A stretch of 64,000 nt of DNA from Natronosalvus halobius. Lineage in GTDB: Archaea > Halobacteriota > Halobacteria > Halobacteriales > Natrialbaceae. The notes under the pieces are model-generated. The model saw nothing but the letters and a program-made list of their open reading frames with translations, searched no databases and was not told where the DNA came from. The translations under genes and the position numbers were made by a program. The stretch covers positions 1,674,001 to 1,738,000 of the forward strand of contig NZ_CP099997.1 of NCBI RefSeq assembly GCF_024138145.1, read 5' to 3'. This document shows, piece by piece, positions 53,047-61,764 of the stretch (the first letter of the stretch is position 1; the number at the start of each line of letters is the position of its first letter).

Positions 53047-53378
53047 GGGCCGACCACCGTCCGACGATCCGACGTCCGCGTCAGTTCGTGGAAGTGTTCG
53101 TCACAGAGACACGGGACGTCGCCGTCCTCGAGCACGCTCGTCGAGACCAGCGACTGATCCCGGGTCTCTACCTGGGAGAGATATCGCGGGAGGGAGATCT
53201 GACCGTCGCGGCGACAGAGTTCGCACTCAGTGCCGTCTCGGCGGCTCGCGTACTGAAGCGTTTTGCCGAATTCGTCTTTTTCGCAGTTCATACACAGCCG
53301 ACCGATTTCCGCGCCGCTGTATAGATCGATCGCAGCCCTGTTGTACCCTGCCTCATTCCCACATATTACACAATTCAT
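53043..53378 (-). CDS. Small zinc-finger protein coupled to the wHTH gene
   Basis: A 111-aa protein with repeated Cys pairs: CVICGNE, LCMNCEK, CELCRRD and CLCDEHFH, enough for two zinc sites. From ATG 53378 (MNCVICGNEAGYN). It is probably the first gene of a two-gene unit with the wHTH gene. No family function is known to me. Confidence 0.72.
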   Translation of the reverse strand: MNCVICGNEAGYNRAAIDLYSGAEIGRLCMNCEKDEFGKTLQYASRRDGTECELCRRDGQISLPRYLSQVETRDQSLVSTSVLEDGDVPCLCDEHFHELTRTSDRRTVVGP

Positions 53379-53887
53379 ACATGATCCCTGTTTCACCTTC
53401 CGGGAAATCGAGTTAAGCACCAATTTCACTTAAAGGAGGCCAGCGTGGCGAAATTGAACGGATGTGCACGTTCACAGAGGTGAGTGTGTGTACGGCATTG
53501 ACCCACACCTTCTGCCGATTCCGAGTCGTGAAACGAACAGTTCACGTCCAGATTTTTATATATTCTATTTATACTGATATTCCGATTTTCGCGGTGAAGG
53601 TTGCTACGAAGTCCATCACGTCTGGTGATTTCCCGACGTTGGTCCAGTAGAAAGTTCGGTTCAACGCCCCGACGTGTGTCGATTTGAAGGTTTTATATAC
53701 GCCTCCGTTTCGTGTGGTCGTCTCACATCCACCAGACTGTCTGAATAGTGAACGGACGACTCGCTTCCTCGTACCACAAACCTCGACAATAGATCGTTAC
53801 CTTTGGTGAAACGGATTTTTCGGGGCGGACGACTGTCCGATCGAGAACAATTTCGTCGGCACCGAACGACGTCGACGCCCGAGTGTT
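53379..53887. other. Gene-free AT-rich interval, 509 bases
   Basis: It contains two strong TATA-like stretches on the plus strand (about 53551-53575 and 53689-53702) but no convincing open frame downstream of either; the nearby minus-strand zinc-finger gene could use the first on the other strand. Nothing else was seen. Confidence 0.55.
53687..53702 (+). promoter_or_regulatory. Orphan TATA-like promoter
   Basis: The sequence ggttttatatacgcc is a strong archaeal TATA match. Transcription would start near 53720 and run towards the convergent end of the acyl-CoA dehydrogenase gene; only tiny open frames follow, so a short RNA is possible. Confidence 0.3.
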
Positions 53888-55030
53888 CTACAGCCCGATC
53901 TCGCGTCCGATCACGAGGTGCTGGATCTCGCTGGTGCCCTCACCGATCTCCATCAGTTTCGCGTCGCGGTAGAAGCGCTGGGGAGCGAAATCAGTCGTGT
54001 AGCCGTAGCCGCCCAGCACCTGGACGGCGTCCTCGGCGACTTTCCGGGCCGCCTCGCTGGCGTCGAGTTTGGCGAGAGCCGACTCCTTCGTCACCGATTG
54101 CCCGTTGTCGTACCGACTGGCGGCCTTGTGGGTCAACAGTCGGGCACGCTCGGTTTTGCGGTGCATGTTGACGAGTTTGTCCCGGATCGCGTCGAACTTA
54201 CAGATCGGTTTACCGAACTGTTCGCGCTCTTTACTGTACGCGTGGGCGTGTTCGTAAGCCCCCTGGGCGAGCCCCGTCGAGATGGCCGCGATGGAGATTC
54301 GGCCGCCATCGAGGGTCTTCTTCGTCTGGTCCCAGCCCTCGCCGACCTCGCCGAGGAGGCGCTCCTCGGGGATGCGAACGTCGTCGAGGGAGATCTCGCA
54401 GGTCGGGGAGGCGTTGAGCCCCATCTTGTCCCACACCGTCGTCACCTCGAAACCGTCGTCCGCCTCGGGGTCGACGATGAACGTCGAGATGCCGTCGTAG
54501 CCCGCCCCGGGGTCCGTCACGGCCTTCACGAGCACCGAACCCGCGACGCTCGCGTTCGTGATGAACTGTTTGGTGCCGTTGAGCACCCACTCGTCGCCCT
54601 CTTTCACGGCTCGAGTGTCCATATCCGACGCGTCGGAGCCGCTGCCGGGCTCGGTGAGCGCCCAGCCACCGAGGTACTCGCCCTCCGCGAGCGGGCGAAG
54701 CCAGCGCTCTTTCTGTTCCTCGGTACCGAACAGCTCGAGCGGTTTCGAGGCGAGCGAGGTGTGTGCGACGTAGGAGAGCGCGATCGAGCCCGACACCCGG
54801 CCGAGCTCTTCGGCGACCACGGCGTACATTAGCGTGTCGCCGCCGAGTCCGCCGTACTCCTCGGAGATGGGGACGCCCATCACGTCGAGTTCGCCGAGTT
54901 GGGCGAAGATTTCCTCGGGGAAGCGGTGTTCGTCCTCGATCTCCTGGGCGATCGGCTCGATTTCCTCTTCGCAAAACTCCCGGACGGTGTCCCGGATCAT
55001 CCGGTGCTCGTCGGGCAGATCGAACTCCAT
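53888..55030 (-). CDS. Acyl-CoA dehydrogenase
   Basis: A 380-aa FAD enzyme catalysing the first oxidation of an acyl-CoA. N-terminal MEFDLPDEHRMIRDTVREFC, FAD/substrate segments WALTEPGSGSDASDMDTRA and TKQFITNASVAG, and the C-terminal VQVLGGYGYTTDFAPQRFYR-region with the usual C-terminal helix bundle. The catalytic Glu is expected near SALAKLDASEA or the GYGY loop but cannot be placed surely, so chain-length or branched-chain preference is open. ATG 55030 is preferred to a TTG two codons earlier; gtttattt upstream may be its TATA box. Confidence 0.93.
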   Translation of the reverse strand: MEFDLPDEHRMIRDTVREFCEEEIEPIAQEIEDEHRFPEEIFAQLGELDVMGVPISEEYGGLGGDTLMYAVVAEELGRVSGSIALSYVAHTSLASKPLELFGTEEQKERWLRPLAEGEYLGGWALTEPGSGSDASDMDTRAVKEGDEWVLNGTKQFITNASVAGSVLVKAVTDPGAGYDGISTFIVDPEADDGFEVTTVWDKMGLNASPTCEISLDDVRIPEERLLGEVGEGWDQTKKTLDGGRISIAAISTGLAQGAYEHAHAYSKEREQFGKPICKFDAIRDKLVNMHRKTERARLLTHKAASRYDNGQSVTKESALAKLDASEAARKVAEDAVQVLGGYGYTTDFAPQRFYRDAKLMEIGEGTSEIQHLVIGREIGL

Positions 55031-55095
55031 GCGCAATACTTGCCGACCGGTGAAATAAACGCTCCGAAGACCAGTTGGTCGGCGGACGTCGTGGG

Positions 55096-56289
55096 TTACC
55101 AGCCGCGGTCGCGGTCCTGGTCCTGGTCCTCGTCGTCGTCACGTCCGCTGTCGAGCCGCCCGGTGTCGTCCTCACTTTCGCTGTCGAACCGCCAGCCGTC
55201 GTCGGCATCGTCGTCCCACGAACCCGAGTCGTTCCAGTCGTCGCCGTCGGGTCCGCCACTCGACCCGGAGCCGGGGCCAACCGGTCCGCCCGCCCGAACC
55301 GCGCTCCGGCGCTCGGGGATCAGATCGAGGTCCGGGCTCGTGTCACCGAGCAGGAGGAAGCCGTAGTACCGGAAGTACGAGTCGATGGGAACGCGAAGCA
55401 CGAGCGTAGCCAGGAAGATACAGAGGAGGCCGACGACGGCGACGACGGCCGCGAGGTAGAGAGCCGGGCCGCCGACGACGACGAAGATTGCCCCCACGAT
55501 CACGAACGGAATCGCGACGACCACGGCGACGATGGCAGCCAGGATCCCGTAGCCGAAGCTCACCACGAGCTGCAAGATCCACACCAGGATCACGTAGACC
55601 GCGTACTCCGCCAGGTTCGAGCGGAGCGTCGGCAGGAACCGGCTCCAGGAGGCAAGCACCCCGCGGTCCTCGAGTACCATGATCTGGGTGACGAAGATCG
55701 TGGTGAAGCGATTGACGAGCGCGTACGCGAGCCCCAGGACGATCGCGCCGAAGACGTACAGGGCGCCGAGGGCGGCGAGTCCCGCCGAGAACTCGGTCGC
55801 GCTCGCCACCACGAACCAGATCGGGACGAGGAGGGGAACGAGTACCGCGAGCAGCAAGGCGAGTCGAAAGCCGAACAGCCGCAGGCCGTCCCCGAGGTGG
55901 CTCCGTGTGTACCGCCTGACCTGGACGGCGTCCGTTCGGAGCGATTCGATGAAGACGAACTCCATGATAGATCCGACGAGCACGTAGAGGAGCCAGAGGA
56001 TTAGCAAGGCGACGACGAGGGCGGCGACGGCGTACAGCACCGTTTCGAACGGGGGACCGTCGCTGACTTGGGACTCGTATTCGGCCTCGAGATCCGCGAA
56101 GGAGTCGATTTCGGTCGCCCCCTCTGGCGCGGTGTCCGTGCCGGTCGAGGGTGCTCCCGGTCCACCGAAGGTAGCCCCACCGATGAAAAACAGGACGAGC
56201 GCCAGTTTGAGCCACGTGCTGGCGTCGATCGGCGTCAGTCGGTTTCGTGTGACGTCGATCGCATCGCCGAGATCGTCGATTGCGTACAT
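55096..56289 (-). CDS. DUF7544-like polytopic membrane protein
   Basis: A 397-aa protein with about seven hydrophobic segments (residues 28-45, 78-105, 140-165, 170-200, 240-260, 270-295 and 300-320) and a long acidic Asp/Ser/Gly tail. The N-terminus MYAIDDLGDAIDVTRNRLTP and ESLRTDAVQVRRYTRSHLGD are the family hallmarks I associate with haloarchaeal DUF7544. The function is unknown. Confidence 0.82.
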   Translation of the reverse strand: MYAIDDLGDAIDVTRNRLTPIDASTWLKLALVLFFIGGATFGGPGAPSTGTDTAPEGATEIDSFADLEAEYESQVSDGPPFETVLYAVAALVVALLILWLLYVLVGSIMEFVFIESLRTDAVQVRRYTRSHLGDGLRLFGFRLALLLAVLVPLLVPIWFVVASATEFSAGLAALGALYVFGAIVLGLAYALVNRFTTIFVTQIMVLEDRGVLASWSRFLPTLRSNLAEYAVYVILVWILQLVVSFGYGILAAIVAVVVAIPFVIVGAIFVVVGGPALYLAAVVAVVGLLCIFLATLVLRVPIDSYFRYYGFLLLGDTSPDLDLIPERRSAVRAGGPVGPGSGSSGGPDGDDWNDSGSWDDDADDGWRFDSESEDDTGRLDSGRDDDEDQDQDRDRGW

Positions 56290-56686
56290 GGTTTTCTGGA
56301 GCTACGTGTTGGGACTGTAAAATAGTGCCGTCATCGAGGCGAGGAAATCCGGTCTCACAGCGAACTGAGGACGGGGCCCGACAGGGGACGTGTGTTCGCC
56401 CCATCACGATCACGTCGGCGTCGTTTCGGTCCTCAATCCAAATGAGTCGACACTCGGCTCGCCCGAGCCGGTCACCGTGTTAGCCATCTTCGCCTCGAGC
56501 GATCTCCGGGTACTACCGACGAATCGGCTCTCGATCCCGATCTCGGTGGAGAGGACGGCACCGAGGTGCGGGGTCGGACCGCGGACACCGACCGCCCGGA
56601 TCCGGCAATGACCCCTCTGGTCCAGGAAGCCTTCACGATCGCCGAAGCCGGGAGGCATTTATGATCGTCGCGTCTATATTTCCGGT
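56290..56686. other. Gene-free interval, 397 bases
   Basis: It lies between divergent genes. The right end holds the TATA-like gcatttatg (about 56655-56663) of the kinase gene. Short open frames on both strands have no protein-like features. Confidence 0.5.
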
Positions 56687-57505
56687 ATGGACATCCGCCA
56701 GCTCGCTCGCGGTACGGTCGAGTGGGATCGACTCGAACGAGTCGTCCGGACCCTGGCGGACCGATACGACCTCGCAGACGTTCGCGTCGACTTCTTCGAG
56801 GCCAACAACTGGCTCTCGACGCCGTGCGTGCTCGACGACGAGTACTTCGTCAAGATCGTCTCGCGACAGAACGCCCTCGTTCACGGACTGTTGACCACCG
56901 GGCGCAACGTCGGCGCGTTCTCCTCGGGAACGGAGGGTTTTTTCGACCGATTCGAGACGCCTCGCGAGATGGTCGAACACGAGTTCGAGGCGACCCGACG
57001 AATGCGCGAGATCGGTCTCAACGCACCGCGTCCGATCGACGCCTTCGAGGTCAACGGCCTCGGCGTCCTCGTCCTGGAGTACCTTCCCGACTTTCACTCG
57101 CTCGACGAACTCACGGACGAGGAGATCCGCGACGTTTCCTCGACGCTCTTCGGAATGCTCCGAACGCTCCACGACCACGGACTCGCCCACGGTGACCTCC
57201 GGGCGGAGAACGTCCTCCTGCTCGAGGGGGACCTCTACTTCATCGACGCGACGAGCGTGAACGAGGGTCGGATTCGCGAAACGAGAGCGTACGACCTCGC
57301 CTGTGCGCTCGCGATGCTCGAGCCGCGAATCGGGGCTCGAGCAGCCGTTGCCGCGGCCGCGAGCGTCTACGACGCGGAGACGCTGCTGTCGGCGCGGTCC
57401 TTCCTCGATTTCGTCAGGTTGCGCCCGGATCACGAGTTCGACTCGACGCAGTTGCGAAGCGAGGTCGAGAAGGTCGCCGACATCGGGTATCCCGGTGACG
57501 GCTGA
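56687..57505 (+). CDS. RIO/Bud32-like atypical serine/threonine kinase
   Basis: A 272-aa kinase-fold protein. N-lobe Lys candidate in YFVKIVSRQ, helix C region EHEFEATRRMREIGL, hinge LVLEYLPD, catalytic loop GLAHGDLRAENVLL (Asp and Asn in place), and metal-binding FIDATSVN in place of DFG. This fits the RIO kinase superfamily, involved in ribosome maturation in the classic members, but it is a divergent paralogue without the N-terminal winged helix of RIO2. ATG 56687 is leaderless with TATA 25-32 bases upstream. Confidence 0.82.
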   Translation: MDIRQLARGTVEWDRLERVVRTLADRYDLADVRVDFFEANNWLSTPCVLDDEYFVKIVSRQNALVHGLLTTGRNVGAFSSGTEGFFDRFETPREMVEHEFEATRRMREIGLNAPRPIDAFEVNGLGVLVLEYLPDFHSLDELTDEEIRDVSSTLFGMLRTLHDHGLAHGDLRAENVLLLEGDLYFIDATSVNEGRIRETRAYDLACALAMLEPRIGARAAVAAAASVYDAETLLSARSFLDFVRLRPDHEFDSTQLRSEVEKVADIGYPGDG

Positions 57506-57687
57506 CGATCAGTCCAAGCTGAGCTCCGCCGCTCGAGATTCCTCCTGGCCGAATTCTGCCGCTCGAGAGCCGTCGGCGAGCGACCACCAGGTATCAACTG
57601 CCCGAACTCGTCGGCCTCGATGCACACTCGATCGGTCGCCTCGAGTAGCAGGCTTTTTCATACCGCTCGGCGAAAATATTGCCGAGC

Positions 57688-59223
57688 ATGAGTCAAGACG
57701 ACCCTTCGCAGACGTACGGCCACTACGTGGGTGGCGAGTGGACCGACGGAACCGGCGACGACACCTTCGGGAGCGAGAACCCGGCGACGGGCGAGACGCT
57801 CGCCGAATTCCACCGTGGAACCGAGAACGACGTCGACGCCGCGCTCGAGGCCGCCGACGAGGCGTTCGACGAGTGGCGAGAACTCTCCTACATCGACCGC
57901 GCGGAGTACCTCTGGGACATCTACCACGAGCTGCGCGACCGAACCGACGAACTCGCCGAGATCGTTACGAAAGAGTGCGGAAAGGAAATCTCCGAGGGCC
58001 GGGCGGACGTCGTCGAGGCCTACCACATGGTCGAGTGGGCCGCGGGCAACGCTCGTCACCCGCACGGGGACGTCGTCCCGAGCGAGGTCGGCGCGAAGGA
58101 CGCCTACATGCGCCGCAAACCGCGGGGCGTCATTGGCTGTATCACGCCGTGGAACTTCCCGGTCGCCATCCCGTTCTGGCACATGGCCATCGCGCTGGTC
58201 GAGGGCAACACCGTCGTCTGGAAGCCCGCCGAGCAGACGCCGTGGTGCGGCCAGATCATCGCCGAGATGATGGAAGACGCCGGCGTCCCCGAGGGCGTCT
58301 TCAACATGGTGCAGGGCTTCGGCGACGCCGGGGCCTCGATCGTCGACGACTCCCGGGTCGACACCGTCCTCTTTACGGGCTCGGCCGAGGTCGGCCACGA
58401 GATCGCCGGCAAGGTCGGCGGCGAACCCGGCAAACTCGCGGCCTGTGAGATGGGCGGGAAGAACGGCATCGTCATCACGGAGAACGCCGACCTCGACATC
58501 GCCGTCCACTCGGCGGTCATGTCGAGTTTCAAGACTACCGGCCAGCGCTGCGTCTCGAGCGAGCGCCTGATCGTTCACGAGGACGTCTACGACGAGTTCA
58601 AGGAGCGCTACGTCGAACTCGCAGAGAGCGTCGCCGTCGGCGACCCGCTCGACGAGAACACGTTCATGGGCCCGGCGATCGAGCCGGAGCACGTCGAGAA
58701 GATCCACAAACACAACGAGTTGGCGGAGAAGGAGGGCGCCGAGGTGCTGGTCGACCGCGCCGACCTCGAGGCGAGCGAGATCCCCGACGGTCACGAAGAC
58801 GGCCACTGGGTCGGCCCGTTCGTCTACGAGATCGAGTACGACACCGACCTGCGCTGTCTGAAAGAGGAGTGTTTCGGTCCCCACGTCGCTCTGCTGAAGT
58901 ACTCGGGTGACATCGAGGAGGCCGTCGAGATCCACAACGACACGCCCTACGGACTCGCGGGCGCGATCATCTCCGAAGACTACCGCCAGATCAACTACTT
59001 CCGCGACCGCGCCGAAATCGGGTTGGCCTACGCCAACCTGCCGTGTATCGGCGCGGAGGTCCAGTTGCCGTTCGGCGGCGTGAAGAAATCCGGGAACGGC
59101 TACCCCTCCGCCCGCGAGGCTATCGAGGCGGTCACCGAGCGCACCGCCTGGACGCTGAACAACTCGAAGGAGATCCAGATGGCCCAGGGGCTCTCGGCGG
59201 ACATCACGACTCAGGACGACTAG
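57688..59223 (+). CDS. NAD(P)-dependent aldehyde dehydrogenase
   Basis: A 511-aa ALDH superfamily enzyme. Proton-shuttle Asn in ITPWNFPVA, cofactor motif FTGSAEVGHEIAG, catalytic Glu in CEMGGKNGI and nucleophile Cys in TTGQRCVSSERL are all present. The C-terminal LPFGGVKKSGNGYPS completes the fold. The closest functional groups are alpha-ketoglutaric semialdehyde and aminoadipate semialdehyde dehydrogenases, but the substrate cannot be fixed. ATG 57688 (MSQDDPSQTYG) is chosen. Confidence 0.94.
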   Translation: MSQDDPSQTYGHYVGGEWTDGTGDDTFGSENPATGETLAEFHRGTENDVDAALEAADEAFDEWRELSYIDRAEYLWDIYHELRDRTDELAEIVTKECGKEISEGRADVVEAYHMVEWAAGNARHPHGDVVPSEVGAKDAYMRRKPRGVIGCITPWNFPVAIPFWHMAIALVEGNTVVWKPAEQTPWCGQIIAEMMEDAGVPEGVFNMVQGFGDAGASIVDDSRVDTVLFTGSAEVGHEIAGKVGGEPGKLAACEMGGKNGIVITENADLDIAVHSAVMSSFKTTGQRCVSSERLIVHEDVYDEFKERYVELAESVAVGDPLDENTFMGPAIEPEHVEKIHKHNELAEKEGAEVLVDRADLEASEIPDGHEDGHWVGPFVYEIEYDTDLRCLKEECFGPHVALLKYSGDIEEAVEIHNDTPYGLAGAIISEDYRQINYFRDRAEIGLAYANLPCIGAEVQLPFGGVKKSGNGYPSAREAIEAVTERTAWTLNNSKEIQMAQGLSADITTQDD

Positions 59224-59608
59224 TGCAGTTCTAAGCTCGAACTGCCCGATGAAACCGGATTCGGGTACCGGTTTCTCGGCAGTCGTCGCTCAGGAGCAGA
59301 CGAGCGACTCGTCCACTCCAGACGGGCGAATCGGTACGACTACTCCTCGGTTCTCCCGCTGCCACGACGCGTGAGAGCCGTCGAAGCCGCTTCTCGAGGA
59401 TCGATCTCGGATCCCGACCAGTTCAGCGCTGCTCTCACGTGGGCGATCGAGAACGTCACTCGTATAGGGGAAATCGCTTATTGAGTGTCGGACAGTAGCA
59501 TACGTGTTCACAGGTCTCGTACAGTACCGGACGATCACGGCACGCGGCGCGACCCATCGAAGCGCGGTCGTGCACCGATCCACGCTCGCACTCGACGCCG
59601 GTGAATAC
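59224..59608. other. Gene-free interval, about 385 bases
   Basis: A weak TATA-like cttattg near 59477-59483 precedes a GTG at 59504, an alternative start of the next gene. Otherwise nothing recognisable was seen. Confidence 0.45.
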
Positions 59609-59983
59609 ATGCCCGAAGACGAACCCGCGATAGGCGATCCGGACCGAGTCGAAACGGCACCGCTACTGGCCAGCAATTCGTTCTATCGGGCGCTCTCCGA
59701 ACGCCCCCGTCGTCGCGTGCTCTACTACCTGCTCGAGCGAGACGAGTGTTCGGTCGACGAACTGGCGGACGTCCTCGCCGGGTGGGAGACGACGACCGAA
59801 ACGATGGTCGCTCCCGACCGACGCCACCAGCACGAGCTCTCGCTAGTCCACAGCCATCTCCCGCTGCTCTCGGAGGCCGGGTTGGTGGCGTACGATTCCG
59901 AGAGCGGGGAGGTCTCGCTCGCGACCGTTCCGGAGCCGGCGAAGGCGCTCGTCCGTCGCGCGATCGAAGCCGAGACCGCGTAG
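59609..59983 (+). CDS. DUF7344-type winged-helix regulator
   Basis: A 124-aa protein: SFYRALSERPRRRVLYYLLE and CSVDELADVLAGWETT with a second half LPLLSEAGLVAYDSESGEVS is the DUF7344 wHTH pattern common in haloarchaea. ATG 59609 (MPEDEPAIGD) is preferred because the 35 residues encoded upstream (from GTG 59504) are basic and lack family similarity; the longer form remains possible. It precedes the DICT gene by 70 bases and is probably cotranscribed. Confidence 0.78.
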   Translation: MPEDEPAIGDPDRVETAPLLASNSFYRALSERPRRRVLYYLLERDECSVDELADVLAGWETTTETMVAPDRRHQHELSLVHSHLPLLSEAGLVAYDSESGEVSLATVPEPAKALVRRAIEAETA

Positions 59984-60053
59984 CCGTCGGAATGCCACCG
60001 TCGCCCCTCGAGCGACCGGTTTCGGAACTCGCGACCAGCACCATCGACGACCC

Positions 60054-60758
60054 ATGCTCGATACGTACCTCGATGCGGTCGAAGGCCGACGCAAGTGGCT
60101 CACCGTCTACAGCGGCGCGGACGCGACGGACCTCTCGGATCGGCTCGCCGCGCGAAACGTGACGGTCGTCCACCGCAAACTGCCGCCTCACGGACCGTCG
60201 CCGTTCGTCACTATCTACGACGGAGAGACGTTCGTCGGTGCTATCGCCCTCGAGACACTGGAGCAACTGCTCGAACCACCGGTAGTCCGACCGACGGATC
60301 GGACGGGCCTGTCCGAGGGGTATCGCGCACTCCTCGAGGTGCTCGAGGAGACGCTGTTTACCGCCCTCGATCACCGACAGCTGCTGGCTACCAGCCGCGA
60401 AATCGAGGACCGGGCCTTCCGGATCGGCCGGGGGACGCTGCGCGTCGGCTTCCAGCGGCTGTCGGTCTTCGAACAGCAGGTGCCGCTGTACCGACGCCTC
60501 GGCGAGGAAACCGACCTCGAGGTGTACGTCTACGGTCGCCCGGACTGGGAGCCACCGCCGCTCGAGAACGTGCGCTACCACCGGGACGAAGCAGGCGTCC
60601 TCGCCCCGTTCTGGTGTCTGGCGTTCGACGGCGGCGAGGACCCGATGCAAGCGTGTGCGCTCGTGGCCCGCGAACGCGAGTCGGGGTTTCTCGGGTTCTG
60701 GACGTACGACCCCGACCTGGTCGGTGAGATTCTGGAGGCACTCGAGGCGGTTGAGTAG
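60054..60758 (+). CDS. DICT sensory domain protein
   Basis: A 234-aa protein with the DICT layout: an N-terminal alpha/beta part (FVTIYDGETFVGAIALETLE) and a C-terminal half with LRVGFQRLSVFEQQVPLYRR, DLEVYVYGRPDWEP, FWCLAFDGGEDPMQACALVA and GFWTYDPDLVGEILE. DICT domains are sensory modules in light or stress signalling in haloarchaea and cyanobacteria; ligand unknown. It follows the DUF7344 gene. Confidence 0.85.
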   Translation: MLDTYLDAVEGRRKWLTVYSGADATDLSDRLAARNVTVVHRKLPPHGPSPFVTIYDGETFVGAIALETLEQLLEPPVVRPTDRTGLSEGYRALLEVLEETLFTALDHRQLLATSREIEDRAFRIGRGTLRVGFQRLSVFEQQVPLYRRLGEETDLEVYVYGRPDWEPPPLENVRYHRDEAGVLAPFWCLAFDGGEDPMQACALVARERESGFLGFWTYDPDLVGEILEALEAVE

Positions 60759-60806
60759 TCGTTGGTATCGGTGACGTGAGGTCCAGTCATCGTCGACAAG
60801 CTCTTA

Positions 60807-60823
60807 ACTATATTTTATATAGT
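60807..60823. promoter_or_regulatory. Palindromic TATA-rich element upstream of GGGP synthase
   Basis: The sequence actatattttatatagt has 7-base inverted arms around ttt. It is a plausible promoter for the GGGP synthase gene, whose ATG lies about 143 bases downstream, or for a longer leader. Confidence 0.4.
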
Positions 60824-60965
60824 ATAGGACGCAGTCTCTACAGCGTCATTCGGTCGATCACCGCCTACGACCTGGTATCGCCATGATTCGCGGATCTGGT
60901 GCCAGAAGTCGACGGAGAACCGCCGATTCGCAGAACTTTTGCTCGAGACCGAGAAACGGGTCGGT

Positions 60966-61667
60966 ATGACTGCACCCTGGGCGGACTGGAACCACATCCT
61001 CAAACTCGACCCCGACAAGGACTTGCCCGAGGGCGTGACCTACGGCGACCTCTGTGCGACCGGCACCGACGCCATCGAGGTCGGCGGGACGATGGGGATG
61101 ACGGAAGAGAACATGACGGCGGTCATCGAGGCCTGCGCCGAACACGACGTGCCCCTGTACCAAGAGCCGTCGAATCCGAGTGTCGTCGTCGAGAACGACG
61201 GCCTCGAGGGGTACCTCATCCCGACCGTCTTCAACGCCGGATCGCCGTTCTGGATCACCGGTGCTCACAAAGAGTGGGTCCGCCTGGAGGGCGACCTCGA
61301 GTGGGATCGAACGTACATGGAGGCCTACATCGTCATGAACCCCGAGGCGGACGTGGCGACGTTGACGGAGGCCGACTGCGACCTCGCAGAGGACGACGTG
61401 GCCGCCTACGCCACCATCGCCGAGCAGATGTTCGGCCAGGAGATCGTCTACGTCGAGTACTCGGGCACCTACGGCGAGGAGTCGGTCGTCGAGGCGGCCG
61501 CGGAGAGCCTCGAGGAGTCGGCGTTGTTCTACGGCGGCGGCATCCACGATTATGACTCGGCACACCGGATGGCCACCCACGCCGACGTGATCGTCGTTGG
61601 CAACCTCGCACACGACGAGGGGGTTGACGCGGTTCGCGAGACGGTGAAAGCGGCGAACGACGCCTGA
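60966..61667 (+). CDS. Phosphoglycerol geranylgeranyltransferase (GGGP synthase)
   Basis: A 233-aa enzyme that joins geranylgeranyl diphosphate to sn-glycerol-1-phosphate, the first committed step of archaeal ether-lipid synthesis. TIM-barrel family blocks: [72 protein letters not shown] and [16 protein letters not shown] 60966 ([16 protein letters not shown]) is the family start. The reductase that acts later on the same lipids is at 44371. Confidence 0.95.
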   Translation: MTAPWADWNHILKLDPDKDLPEGVTYGDLCATGTDAIEVGGTMGMTEENMTAVIEACAEHDVPLYQEPSNPSVVVENDGLEGYLIPTVFNAGSPFWITGAHKEWVRLEGDLEWDRTYMEAYIVMNPEADVATLTEADCDLAEDDVAAYATIAEQMFGQEIVYVEYSGTYGEESVVEAAAESLEESALFYGGGIHDYDSAHRMATHADVIVVGNLAHDEGVDAVRETVKAANDA

Positions 61668-61764
61668 TCGGCGGACCGCGATCGCCCACGAGTTCCGTCC
61701 TCTTTCGACCTCACGCGACGCCTGGACGACAAGAGGTAACCCGTCAGCCTTCCCTAACTACCGT

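Noticed and set aside
53462-53650. 62-codon plus-strand open frame in the AT-rich patch
   Set aside because: No acidic composition, no start signals at the right distance from the TATA box and no domain.
57658-58935. 425-codon open frame opposite the aldehyde dehydrogenase
   Set aside because: Antisense shadow of a gene with complete ALDH motifs.
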